Of a stretch of DNA of 64,000 bases, positions 43,790-56,000 are shown in pieces. The notes beneath the pieces were generated by a model. The model was not told the DNA's origin and searched no databases. It saw nothing but the letters and a program-made list of their open reading frames with translations. Positions within the stretch are counted from its first letter, which is position 1; the number at the start of each line of letters is the position of its first letter. The DNA comes from Eremomyces bilateralis CBS 781.70 (Eukaryota > Ascomycota > Dothideomycetes > Eremomycetales > Eremomycetaceae). A program made the position numbers and the translations under genes. Location of the stretch: contig NW_022985069.1 in assembly GCF_010015585.1 (NCBI RefSeq), positions 1,039,528-1,103,527 of the forward strand, in the 5' to 3' direction.

Positions 43790-44625
43790 ATTCGAGAAGA
43801 TGCTAGTGGTTACTGGTATGGCTTGTTGTCTAGAAGGGCTACGGGATTGTGATTCTTGTAGACTGCGGTGCAAAGAACATGTCGAGAGGGAGACGGCTGA
43901 AGGAATAGAAATACGAGAGAAAATAAATTCTATGGTTAACAATTTCAATAGAACCGTAACCTTTATATGAATTCTTTTGGCTTGCAGTAATTGTCCGGAT
44001 GACTCTACTCTACCAAGTCCAGGGGATATATTGTACCAAGGTCGAGGCGAACCGGTATGGTGCTTGGTTGGTTCCCAGTACCGCTAAATGTGTGCCTACT
44101 CACCGAACGTTTGGCTGGAGCCCTCTACCATAGATCATTTGTACTTTCCATAGCCTCAAGATAGAGTGTGAGCACAATTCCTACAGACGTCTTAAGTGGT
44201 GTCAGAGAGCTTGGGGGGTAGTTCGGCACTGATATATCAGTGGTAGAGGGATCCCCAGTGGACTCGTTTTGTATTCGCAAACGGCAGTGTTGTTTCTGAT
44301 AGTATGAACAACGTTAGCTACTAAAGCATTAATTTTATGAATGCAGATACTGTACGGTAGGAACATGGAGAGTTTGTAAATACATGTTTTAAGTTGTGCT
44401 CAATGTTTGGTTCAGTCTGGGGTTCGTCTCATTTCACGGACTGCAGTGCAGAGTTATATCCGGCGATGATGAGCAGACTATCCGCCGGTGGAATTTATAA
44501 TACATTTTTCTGTTTTCCTATGCAGAATTTCTAATATCTACAAACTACGCTTTGACAAATATTACAGGAACCTAGCTTGACCGAAGCCACACTCCAAGAT
44601 CCATCAACCACACTGTTCAGTCATT
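43790..44625. other. intergenic
   Basis: 836 bases, AT-rich, with no recognisable gene. It separates the minisatellite gene from the orphan frame. Confidence 0.4.
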
Positions 44626-45225
44626 TCAGTGGTCCAGAAGAGCCTCCGCCGGACACGCCTCAAGATTTCCCCGATTTTCATCTCGCAAATCCCATAGCTC
44701 CGTATCCTCCGCCCTAACTGGTCGATACAAGGGTAAGCCACTTTCCGCCAAGATGCTATCCTCCGGGAACGTGTACCTACAGAATAGCATCTCTGTCCTC
44801 GAGAACCGGCCTCCGTACGAGAAGTCGCGCGCAATAATCTGCAATGAAGAGATCCCGTCGCGCCCGAACGCCCATTGCATGAAACCATACAGTTCCGGCG
44901 TTGGCCGCGGGACCTCGATCCCTTCAAAGGTGGACAGAATGTAATACTGCATGCGGATGCGTTCGTTCCATTGCGGATCATTGCTGCTCAAAAATCCATA
45001 AGGATCCGTGTTGTTCAGCGAGACGGGTACGGCCGGGAAGTCGAAGGCGATGGCAAAGCTTCCTGCTTCTTTGATGAATCGTCCAGATCCTCGTATGTAG
45101 AGAACATTCAGGGTGCCGCTGTGTTGACCGCTGTGGAGAACGACCTTAAGGAGTTTGGGGTAGCAATTAAGTCCGAGGAAGTCGCAGTCTAGGCCACTCA
45201 GCATAGTCAGTTCATCATCCGGCAT
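44626..45225 (-). CDS. uncharacterised ORF, 199 residues
   Basis: From ATG 45225 the frame runs 199 codons to TGA at 44626. It is open ten codons further upstream without an ATG, so an earlier exon is possible. The product (MPDDELTMLSGLDCDFLGLN...) has a mixed alpha/beta look with blocks such as GFMQWAFGRDGISSLQIIAR and FCRYTFPEDSILAESGLPLY. No known domain is recognised. Amino acid use looks like a real globular protein. It may be a lineage-specific gene or a relic of a longer one. Confidence 0.4.
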   Translation of the reverse strand: MPDDELTMLSGLDCDFLGLNCYPKLLKVVLHSGQHSGTLNVLYIRGSGRFIKEAGSFAIAFDFPAVPVSLNNTDPYGFLSSNDPQWNERIRMQYYILSTFEGIEVPRPTPELYGFMQWAFGRDGISSLQIIARDFSYGGRFSRTEMLFCRYTFPEDSILAESGLPLYRPVRAEDTELWDLRDENRGNLEACPAEALLDH

Positions 45226-46464
45226 GAAGGGCGGGAAAGGAGGTATCGACCACAACTACGGACTTATATAATGGAAATTAAATTGGGACCATTTCGACAG
45301 CTGGAATATTCACCGTTTAATCCTTTGTATTTACTAGCGGTGTTTCTATCGTGTGGAAGCGTTCTGATCCAACAAACCGTTGAACTATCTTACCCCCTGA
45401 GCATCATCTACTCGCAGTGAGGAATAATCGCAACGGGTGGTTCCTGCTCCAGCTATATCCCAGTCTAACCACGAAATAACGAAGTCCCTGCCGATAATGA
45501 CCACTGTACTTGCTATATGGCAGAGAATAAAGGAAGGACCGCGATCAGTGTGGAGAGATCCCGTCGAGACACCCCAGACCAGCTCAGCTCTAGTGTGCTC
45601 ATAACCCGCACGGAGAGTTTTCACAAAGTCGCGTTATAGTCCTGCTCTGGCCAGTTAAATGTATTCTCATCAAAAGCATATGATGGAATAGAGTGGAATG
45701 AAAAGGCGTGGAAGAGCTTTGATCGATCTTAACCGTATTCAGATCGTTGACAGACCTCATGAAATGCAAAACCAGCAACCGCAACCAACCGTGAATTTAA
45801 GAACGTGGGAGAAACACAAATAGTACGATACGTTGATTATATTAGTAGACTTATAAGAAAAAGATTTGACCGCGATATATAGAGCTTCTGGTTGAGTAAG
45901 AAATGTGCCGAACGTGACGATAGCCAAGTGATTCTGGCGGAAATGGCATTGGTTCTCCAGGAATGGGTAGAATCTGATACTGGTGCTCTGAACCAGGGTG
46001 TCATGTTCAAATGCTAATAATCGAAGAGAAGCAAACGAGAAGATGATGATGTTGTTGAGAAAGCGGGGGACTCCAGGGAATTGATGAAGTGTGACTGACA
46101 CAGTTGACTGTTTGTCGTGCCTTACCATCGCACAAGAGGATCAGAGATGGTACCCGCCTAACAAGACCCACCGGACCCCTTCGAAGAAACAGCATAAATT
46201 TCGAATTCTCCTCAACAAATACCAGACTATGAAAACCTATCTGCAAAATATGAAAAAGAACGTAATCCGACATTTTGGCGTTTTTCGCGGCACATCAAAC
46301 ATGAGGGGACCAAAATCTCCGCCCCAACGAATAACACTTTCTAACCTTCATCCTGAACAGCCCGGGTGGGGGGGACTCGTCGCAGTTGCATCGCACCTAT
46401 CGGGACCCTCGTAGCATCGATCGGACAAGTCTCACCGCCCGAAGGCGCGTGCTGTCAATGGGGT
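45226..46464. other. intergenic, 1.2 kb
   Basis: No gene is recognised. It includes the pyruvate carboxylase 3' side. Confidence 0.4.
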
Positions 46465-49400
46465 TTATTTCGTGATCTTGCAGATGAGATCCTGCCCGTC
46501 GACTGAGTCGCCCTCCTTCACGCCGAGGGACGCGACCTTCCCGGAATGGGGTGCGCTGATGACCATTTCCTGCGTGACGTTAGCAAGGCGGCACAAATCA
46601 CATCGAAGGATAGGAAAAGGAAAAGGAAAAGAACTCACCATCTTCATCGCGCTCAGCACCGCGATCGGATCTCCCTTCTTAACCTCCGCGCCATCGTTCA
46701 CCCGAATCTCCACCACTACGCCGCTCATCGGCGCGCCCACCTGGCTCCCATCGGTGGGATCGGCCTTCTGGCGGCGCACATTCTCCACTGCGGCGTGCTG
46801 ATCGTCGATAGTGACGACGCGCACCTCGCCGTTGATCTCGTAGAATACCTCGCGCTGGCCGGTCTGCTCGGACAGGGGGCCGACGGCCAGCAGCTTGAGG
46901 ATGAGCACCTTGCCCTTCTCGAGCTCGACGTGGAACTCCTCGCCGATCTCCGGGCGGGAGAGGAAGTAGCGCGTCGCGAGGACGCTCATATCGCCGTATT
47001 TCTCCGTGAACTTCTTGTAGTCCTCGAACACCTTCGGGTACATGATGTACGACGCGAGGTCCGTCTCGCTGACCTTGCCATATTTCTCCGTGAGCGTCTG
47101 CTTCGTCGCCGCAAAATCGATCGGCTCGAGGTACAGCCCGGGTCGCTTGTCCATCTTGCGACGTTCGCGCAGCGCTTGCGTGCGGAGCGGCTCCGGGAAC
47201 CCGCCGTAGGGCTGACCCATGAGACCCTCGAAGAACTCCAGGACGGAGGACGGGAAGTCGAGTTGCTCGGCCTTGGTGAGCACGTCGTCGTACGAGAGGT
47301 TGTTGGAGACCATGAACTGGGCGAGGTCGCCGACGACCTTGGAGGTGGGCGTGACCTTGACGATGTCGCCGAGGAGGTCGTTCGCCTGCTCGTACGCCTT
47401 CTTGGTCAGCGCCCATTTCTCGCCGAGTCCTTGCTGCGAGGCTTGGAAGATCAGGTTCGTGAGCTGCCCCCCGGGGATTTCGTGCTCGTAGACCTCCGGG
47501 TCGGGACCGGTCAGACCGGCTTCGAAGGGTGAGTACAACAGTCGCAGCTGCGCCCAGTAGTTGTCCAGCTGCACAATCGTGTGATGGTCAAGACCTGGGT
47601 CGCAGGGACCGCCTTCGAGAGACGCGAGGATGGCGCCAACGCTGGGTTGTGAGGTCATCCCGCTCATGCTATCGATGGCAGCATCGACGGCGTCGGCACC
47701 GGCTTCCGCGCAGGCGACCATTGAGGCGACACCCGTCCCGGCACTGTCGTGAGTGTGGACGTGGATCGGGAGATCGGGGTATTTCGCGCGGAGTGCACCG
47801 ATGAGCTTGGTAGCGGCACGGGGCTTCAAGACTCCAGCCATGTCCTTGATTCCGAGGACGTGGGCGCCCATCTTGACGATCTTCTCGGCAAGCTCCATGT
47901 AGTATTCGAAGTTGTACTTCTTCTTGGGGTTCAGCATGTCGCCGGAGTAGCACATGGTGCCTTCGGCGACACCGCCGGCCTTGAGGACAGCCTTCACGCC
48001 GACTTCGAGCTGCTCGACGTCGTTGAGTGCGTCGAAGACACGGAAGATGTCGACGCCGTTCTTCTTAGCCTGCTCGCAGAAGTGCTCGATGGCATTGTCC
48101 GGGAGGCTGCAGATGTCAGTTCATCTATTCTTCAGTAATTCTGAGCTAGGAAGTTCACTTACGAAGAGTACGCCACACCGTTCGCACCACGCAACAGCAT
48201 CTGGAACGGAATATTCGGCACCGCCTTTCTCATCTTCCTCAGCCGGTCCCACGGATCCTCATACAAGAACCGCATGGCCACATCGAACGTCGCGCCACCC
48301 CAGCACTCGAGCGCCCACGCGTTGCTGAACACGTGGCTCGTCTCCGTGGCGATGTTCAGCAGATCTACCGTTCGGACCCTCGTCGCCAACAAGCTCTGAT
48401 GTGCGTCTCGCCACGTGGTATCCATGATCAAACAGCCCTTGTTCGCGCGGACCGCCTTGGCGAACGCTTCCGGGCCCTCCTCCACGATGATGTTCCGCCA
48501 CCCCGTCTTGCACGGCTCCGACACGTCGATCTTCTGGCCGTCGCGTGTCGTGAGGGTCGGGATGTTGATCAAATCCTTCAACTTGGGCTCGCCGATCTGG
48601 CCCTTGATGGAGGAGCCGTTGACGGCGAGGTCGCCGAGGTAGGATAGCAGTTTCTGCGCGCGGTTCTGCGAGCTGATGAGGCTGAACAGGGCGGGGGTGT
48701 CGTCGATGAACGTCGTCCAGCAGGTACCCTCGATGAAGGTCGGGTGGGTCAGCAGTGAGACGAGGAAGGGGATGTTGGTCTTGACGCCGCGGATGCGGAA
48801 CTCGACGAGCGCACGAAGCACCTTGCGTCGGGCGATCTCGTAGGTGGAGCCATGGCAGGTGCACTTGACTAACATGGAGTCGTAATGCGGTGTAATGATC
48901 GAGCCGGCGTAGCCATTGCCACCATCCAGACGGACGCCGTTACCACCGGCGGAGCGGTACACCTCAATCTTACCGGTGTCGGGGGCGAAGTTCTTGGTGG
49001 GATCTTCGGTGGTGATACGACACTGGATGGCGAAGCCCCGGGTGGAGATGCGGTCTTGGGTGAGGCCGAGCTGTTGCAGCGAGGCACCGGCAGCGATTTG
49101 GATCTGAGCGGCGACGATGTCGATACCGGTGATTTCTTCCGTGATGGTGTGCTCGACCTGGATACGTGGGTTGATTTCGATGAAGTAGTAGCGGTTTTGC
49201 TGGTCGACCAAGAACTCCGCGGTACCGGCGTTACGGTAGTTGACGGATTTGGCGAGCCTCACGGCGCTCTCCAAAATTCCGTCACGAGTCTCTTGTGGCA
49301 AGTCCTTCGCCGGGGCGATTTCGACGACTTTTTGGTGACGTCGCTGGACACTGCAGTCACGCTCGTACAGATGGACCACGTTGCCATAGTTGTCTCCGAG

Positions 49401-50394
49401 CAATTGCACCTCGATGTGCTTGGGCTTGTCAAGGAAACGCTCCACGAATACTGTTCCGTTGCCGAAAGAGGCCTTGGCTTCTGATGTGGCTCGCTCAAAG
49501 GAATCCTTCAGGCTTTCCTGTTCACGGACGACACGCATGCCACGGCCACCACCGCCGAAAGCCGCTTTGATGATGATGGGGAAGCCGAACTTGTCGGTGA
49601 ATTCCTTGACGTCTTCGAACCGTTCGACCGGACCATCGGTACCGGGAACGACCGGGACGTCACACTTGAGGGCGGCCGTTCGAGCGGAAACCTTGTCACC
49701 GAGACCTTCGATGACCTCAGGCGTGGGTCCGACGAACTGTGAACATTATAAGCGACCTATCTCTCCAGAAATTACGGATAATTTGAGCGGGAGTAAGGAA
49801 ATCGCAGTCTTACAATCAAGCCCGCCTTCTCCACATTCTTCGCAAACTCGGCATTCTCAGACAAGAAGCCATAGCCTGGATGGATAAGATCGACGCCATG
49901 CTCCTTCGCGATCTTGATGATCTCGTCTCCAGCAAGATATGCGCCGATCGCAGTAAACTGGCCGCGCTTCCCGATCATGTATGCCTCGTCCGCCTTCTGG
50001 CGATGCATGCCCATGCGGTCCTCATAGGAGAAGACGGCGACGGTGTGGAGGGACAGCTCGTGGGCCGTTCGGAAGATACGGATCGGGATTTCACCGCGGT
50101 TAGCGACTGCAGCTCAGTCAATATTACTGACCTCTCCACGAAGCCACAAACGAATCTGCCGATGGCGGGCTATGCTCGGAGACGGTGAAGCTTGCGTCAT
50201 CGCAGCTCCAGGCCAGCGATAAGCGGACGAACCGCCACACACGCCGTCATAGGACAGGAAGAAGGGAGGAACGGCGCAATGGACGTACCTAAGATCTTCT
50301 TCAGATCCATGATGGTGGAATTGGCCCGTATCCGGTGGTGGACAGGTTGGTTGGAGGGATGATGCTCATTGTCATCATCAATGATTGCCGACAT
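46465..50394 (-). CDS. pyc: pyruvate carboxylase
   Basis: Five exons (50289-50394, 49814-50106, 48163-49736, 46639-48106, 46465-46569) give 1181 residues. Domains in order are: biotin carboxylase ([40 protein letters not shown]); carboxyltransferase ([20 protein letters not shown] with the metal ligands, [19 protein letters not shown]); the allosteric/tetramer part; and the biotin carrier end, where the biotin lysine sits in [14 protein letters not shown] across the last intron. It makes oxaloacetate from pyruvate. In Aspergillus the enzyme is cytosolic and the N-terminus here ([12 protein letters not shown]...RIRANST) likewise lacks a targeting sequence. The first intron is the longest (182 bases). 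The exact start, 50394, is the first ATG in frame. Confidence 0.97.
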
Positions 50395-51567
50395 GATGGC
50401 GGGTTATGGCAGCGTCGAGTCACCGAGTGTGACAGTCGCTTTCAAGAGCGGAAGCCGCGAGCAAGTTCCGTACCGAGCTCGGTAAGTATCCAAACAGTAT
50501 ATCGAGGGATAGGGATGTGAAGGTATATATATGTAGATATCTGCTCTGAGAAACACTGTTAGACGCATCGAAGAAGAGCTATCGCCAGCAGGCCAAAAGA
50601 ATGGTGATCGACACCGGAGCAGTGATGCAGACCGGAGACAATGGTAAGACAATAGTAACGACAAAGATAAGACGAGATGAGATGATGTAAAGCTATTGAC
50701 GGAATCCCACATACCTATACGAGAACCTGCGAATTGCAACGAATTGCTCCTGCTACGTCCTGACTTTCGAGCTCAATTGAACTCCGAAGCGATTCTTTGA
50801 TTCTGATCGTCTCCGTCACCGGACTCGAAAAATGCAAAGACCAGTTCACACGTGCTTACGCTCTCCGGTTCCACGGTTCGCTAGTGATACTGGCGGGTGG
50901 CGGGGTAGAAATAGATGGAACAGAGGGAAATCGATGGCGGCCAATTGAACCCGACAGATAAATCCAATCCCTTCTTATGCCTTTTCCAAGACTTCCGGTG
51001 ACTGTATAAAAAGGATGGGGAGGAAAATCCCAGAACTGTCACGATGCTGGAAAAGAAAAAAAGTAAATAGCAGTGAGGTGGAGGTGTGCTGCGGGTCAAG
51101 CTGCAGCTGAGCTTGAGAGGCTTTTTTTGGTGGCGGAGACGGAGAAGGGAGGGAGCGGGGAGAAGTTCGTTTTTGGTGGTGGCCTGGTGGGGGATGCTGG
51201 ATCTCCCGGAATTATCAATAAGGATGCTGGGGGGAGGATGCTAGTTAATATTCGGATCTCGATATCAATCTGGGCCGAGAGTTTCCTTGATCCGCTTAAG
51301 CCTTGAATCCAGCTCAGGCACTCTCGCTGGAGTGGATGATTGAGGCGGTGGAACTTCGCGATAGCTTTTTATACAGCAGTCAAATCAATCTTCCGAGCCG
51401 GTTCCAACACGATCTCACAATCCGCAAACTTTCACGACACAGATGGATAGAAGATGTAAAACGACAAGTTCTCAAGTTTCCGGCTTTCTTTCCTATCCTA
51501 CAATGCCGCTCCCGTACGGTAAGTAACCTAAATATTGCCTTGGAATCCCTTCACCTCGCCTCGGATG

Positions 51568-51597
51568 CAGCCAGCAACCAGCAGCCAGCAACCAGCA
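51568..51597 (+). repeat. CAGCCAGCAAC simple repeat
   Basis: Two tandem copies of the 14-base word CAGCCAGCAACCAG plus a tail lie in non-coding DNA. Confidence 0.6.
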
Positions 51598-52945
51598 GGG
51601 AAGGGCGATACCGGAAACATATCGCATCCCCAGGAATCGAATGCCATCGTCCGCTCCCGTTCTGAAAGGCACACACATTGGCATCCATCTACTCAGGGCA
51701 ATTTTCACGATCTCTCCATTACGAAATCCCCCAGCCGAGTCGGTGCCTCGGGAGTTGTCGGGTCATCGCCATCCGTCTCGCAAACCTCTGTGTGTCCACC
51801 ATCCCCAACAGCCTGGAATTACTCGGCAATAAGAATAAAGTAGAGGTACTTACGTACCCTGATGGGCACGGATAGTGGATCAGACGCACGCACATGCTGA
51901 ATTCATGATTAACATTGAAGATGCTCAGGAAGCTCGCTTGCTTCGGTTGCTCGGGCTATGAGTCTATGACGAGATGGATGTATCAAATGCTGTAATGACG
52001 TAGTCCTTTTTTTGCACGACAACTGAATTAACAAGAGCCTGAAACCGGCACCATAAGGTAGATTCTCGCAAAAAGTACTCCGACATCCGAGAGCCAGACA
52101 GCCATCCATTCCTCCGCCTCAAGATCTCACCTCCTACCCCCCGCAAGCCGTAGATCTCCCTCCCCCTCCCGAGTCCCGCATCTCACGCATCCCGACATGG
52201 ATATACCCCTCCCCTGCCCCCGTTCCGTTCCTGCATGTTGCATTTTCGTGATCCCGGGGCCAGATGAGTCTGCGATTCCTTAATGACCCGAACGGCCGCA
52301 GGTGGTGAAGCCGCGCGCCGGGATATCGACGCCTGAGATGCGGGCGGCAACGCTTAATGTCGGGTTGTGGATATTACTCTCGTCGACGGGGAAACGGAGG
52401 GATGGCTGATTGTGGCTGCGGGACGGTTGGCTTAGATGCACGCTGGGGGGATGGAAGGTGGTCTGGAGCGTGGACGTTGCCTTGATCACAGAAAATCGTC
52501 CTGTATTACATCGTGAGATTCAATCCCGATATACTTACCCGTTTACGATCCCCGCTTCATGCGCCAGATGGACGACTTGGTGAGCATGGTTGGCAACGAC
52601 GATGCATGGCTGAGGGTTCGGATCCTACCGATAGCCATTAATCTCATCAAACGAAGCGCACCGTGATCCAGGGAAAGACATTCAGACAACCGACTCTTCA
52701 CTTCTCGTGCTAAGGCAAACTAGGTAATTTACACATCCTCCGAACCGCGGGCCTTGAACTCGAGATTTTTCCCATAACGCGAACAAACAACGGTAGAAAG
52801 TGGAACAAACAAACAGAAAAGTCAAATCGAGAAGATTACCGCGATCCCCGGTGTTGGGTATTCAGCCTGGAAAACTGAAAACGAAAAGTGGGCGCGGATG
52901 CGGGGGTTTGCAAATCGCAATCGCAATCGCGTCGCTTTCACCTCT

Positions 52946-52965
52946 ATCCATCCATCCATCCATCC
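52946..52965 (+). repeat. (ATCC)5 microsatellite
   Basis: Five perfect ATCC units lie in non-coding DNA beside the clathrin gene's 3' end. Confidence 0.8.
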
Positions 52966-53077
52966 TCTTTGGATGGGGTCTTTCGTCGTCGTTACGTGAT
53001 TGGGTTCCCAATGTGCCGAAATGCACCACCGCACCTCCACTCGTATGATCCATCTTACTCCCTCCAAGCTCTCCATT

Positions 53078-56000
53078 TTAGAATCCCCTCAGGCCCGTCG
53101 CCTGCGGCATGACGCCGTTCGGCTGGACGAACCCGCCGCTCATCGGCGCGGGGCTGGACGCCTGCTGCGGGACGGATCCCTGGGTCAGGAGCAGCCGACT
53201 GCCGCCTAGGATCGGGGTTTCGTCCTCGTCTTGCTTCTGCGTAGCCTCGCGGGCTTTGCGCTCTTCGTTGTCTTTTTGGAGGAGGGAGATGGTGGCGGTT
53301 TGTTGGGCGAGCATGTTGATCATGAAGGGCTAGGTGGGGGGTTAGTAGGTGTGCGTGGAGAAGAGGGAAGGGGGGAGAACTTACCATAGTGTAGTCGTGG
53401 AGACCGCTCCTCCAGGAGATCTCGAGGATCACATCCGGTCGGATGAGCTCGTAGCACGCGTACAGCATACCAACATAGCACTCGCGGCTGCCAATATCGA
53501 CAAAGTACCTCAACAGCTCTTCCACCACCGGCGGCTTCCCGGACATGGCGGCCGTCTCGATCGCGTCCTTGAACAGCTTGTCCTGCTTCGACAGCGCGAT
53601 GCTCTTGTCCCACCGCCTGTTCTTGCGCCAGATGGTCGCCGCGATCTGTCGGAAGAAGACGAGGTCGTGCTTCTCGAGCCGCTGCGCCAGCTCCGTCGAG
53701 TCATAGTTGTCGAAGTTCTCGACCGAGTCGCGCAGCGTCTTGTAGTCCTCCTCCTCGATCAGCAGGTCGTGGATCGCGTGGTTGACCGCCTTCTTGTTCT
53801 GCGACTGCACGCTCATCAGGAACGGCTTGATGAGCGGAATGTTGTCGGATTTCTCGAACATGCGGACGACGCGGTTGACGTCAATGCGCGGCGTCAGGAC
53901 TTGGAGGAGGTCTGTGAGGAGCGGCGGTTGTTGCTCGAGGTAGAAGTTGACGGCGCGGTAGTAGATTTCCAAGTTCGCTACCTTGACGATGGTGTCTTTG
54001 AAGGAATGATGTTCCCACGCGTCGGACGCTCGCTCCATCATGGCTAGTGCAGCATTGTCCCACTCGTCATAGTGGCAGTACAGGAATACCAGTTCCGGCC
54101 AGAGGTGGGCGTCTTCGCACGCCTTCAGCATCTTGGGGATGTTGATACGAGACCAGAAGAGACGCAGGTGCTCCATGACACGATCGGGGTGATATTTCGA
54201 GAGCGCAATGCCCAACTCGGTGAACATGCCCATGTGGGCACGTTCCAAGCTGAGTCCGTTGCTGAGCAGGTCAATGAGCTGATCGAAGTAGCCGCCGCGC
54301 TCATATTGGCGAACAATGTGCTGGAGCTCGTCGGCATGGACAATCAGGTTGAGACCGCAGATCTGAGCGAGACGGAACTCCCCCTTCTCAATACACGCGT
54401 CGTTGACCTCCTTCCACACCTTGGTGCTATTGGCCTTGCGGGCCGACTCGACCGCAGCCTGGTAGTCGTTGAGGTGGACATGAGTCGTGGCAAGCTTCGC
54501 CCAGTTCGAGATGGACGAGTAGAAGATCTTGGCGGCCTCGAAGTATCCCTCCTCATAAGCCTTGTCACCTGACGCTTCCACGTCCGCGACGTTCGTTGAG
54601 CGAAGGAAGTCCTCGAGTTCCGGAAGCTGGTCGAGGCGAGCGTAGCAGAAAGCTAGGCCAGTGTCGATCGGAGGTTCGCGGAGGGTCTTTCGAGCCATCC
54701 GCAAATATTTCACGAGGTCTTCGTCCTTGCCGGCGCGGGTTGCAACCTCAATGACCTCGTTGTAATTAGAAGGATCGCCGGCGCGGATGTATGACTCGAT
54801 CGAATCGGTGACCCGAACGCCATCCAACTGAGCCTTCGCAACCAAGCTCCACACTTCGGGAGTATCAACACGATCGGCATATTCCTGAGCACGATCGATG
54901 CTGACGACATGTTCGACGAGAACATTGGTGGCCGCCGTGTAGTTGTTATTCTTGTTGTAGATCTCGAATGCTTCCTCGTACATTCCTTGTCCGATACACT
55001 CCTGTGCAATTGCATCTGGTTCGTAGGCATTGAGGTCCCGGACATAGCCCATGACTCGCGCCTTGTCTGCTTTGCAGGCAGTGATGATGAGCAAGTTCTG
55101 CAGCACCTTGTCCTCGTTGAACGGCGATGGCTCAAGGACGATCTTCTCCAGGAGCTCGATCAAATCGGACGGCATGTCGTTCATCATGAAAGACTTGACC
55201 GCGACCGAGACCTTGGTCGGGTCGGTTGATTCGGGAACCGCGGTGGAGATGACCTGGTCAACCAAAGACCTTCGGTGCATATTGTTGGCGCTCAGCACGA
55301 AACCCCAGACTTCGGCATCACCGCGGTCGAGGAGGTATCGGGCTTGTGCCTTGAACATGGAGTTCTCATTGGTGATGCTGATCAACTCCAGGTCATTCTG
55401 GCCCTTCTGGTACGCAATGTACGCGAGGTTGGGATCGCGCTTCTCACAGTACTTGCCGACAACAACCGTGTCGTACATGTCATTCTCTTTCAGGAACTTC
55501 TCAGGGTTGCTGTTGCTGTCGATGTAGATCTTGGCGAGAGCGTTGTAAACGGCTTGCTGTTGGTTGCCAGCCTCGAGGGTTTGCTCGAGGAAGGGAAGCA
55601 ACAGCTTGAGTCGGTTTCGCGTTTCGACTTCAGCCACAAGCTCATCGATCGGGACAGACGAGGGATTGACGGACGCAAGCAATCCCGTGATAACACCTTC
55701 ATCACAGTCAACGTCCAGGAGACCCCCAATTACGGCCGGAGTACGCCCAGGGTTGATGCGCTGGACATACGCCTCGATCGACTTGAAATGCTGGTTCTTG
55801 TAGAGATATAGCACCAGGTCGTGAACGAAGTTGAATCGGTCGCAAACGATCATCAGCGGGAGTTGGTTGGTGAGATTCGCCTCTTTGAGGAAGTTCTTGA
55901 CCTTCTCCGGATCGTAGAAGTTGCTTTCCCTGCAGACACGCTCCACTTCATTAAACTGCTGCATTCTCGTCGCGGCCTCGATGTACTTGAAATTGACGTC

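Larger units (their letters stand above)
50395..53077. other. 2.7-kb intergenic between pyc promoter and clathrin 3' end
   Basis: No gene is recognised. The pyc promoter should lie in the first kilobase, with a CACGTG core at 50849-50854. A short minus-strand frame at 52280-52489 is unconvincing. Two simple repeats occur. Confidence 0.45.

Noticed and set aside
22566-46464. Possible secondary-metabolite cluster (exporter, P450, aminotransferase, glycosyltransferase)
   Set aside because: No PKS, NRPS, terpene synthase or pathway regulator is present, genes are spread out, and housekeeping genes (erv2, fur1) lie between them.
46546-47532. 328-codon plus-strand frame
   Set aside because: It lies wholly antisense to the carboxyltransferase exon of pyruvate carboxylase and its protein is a low-complexity Leu/Arg/Glu mirror of it.
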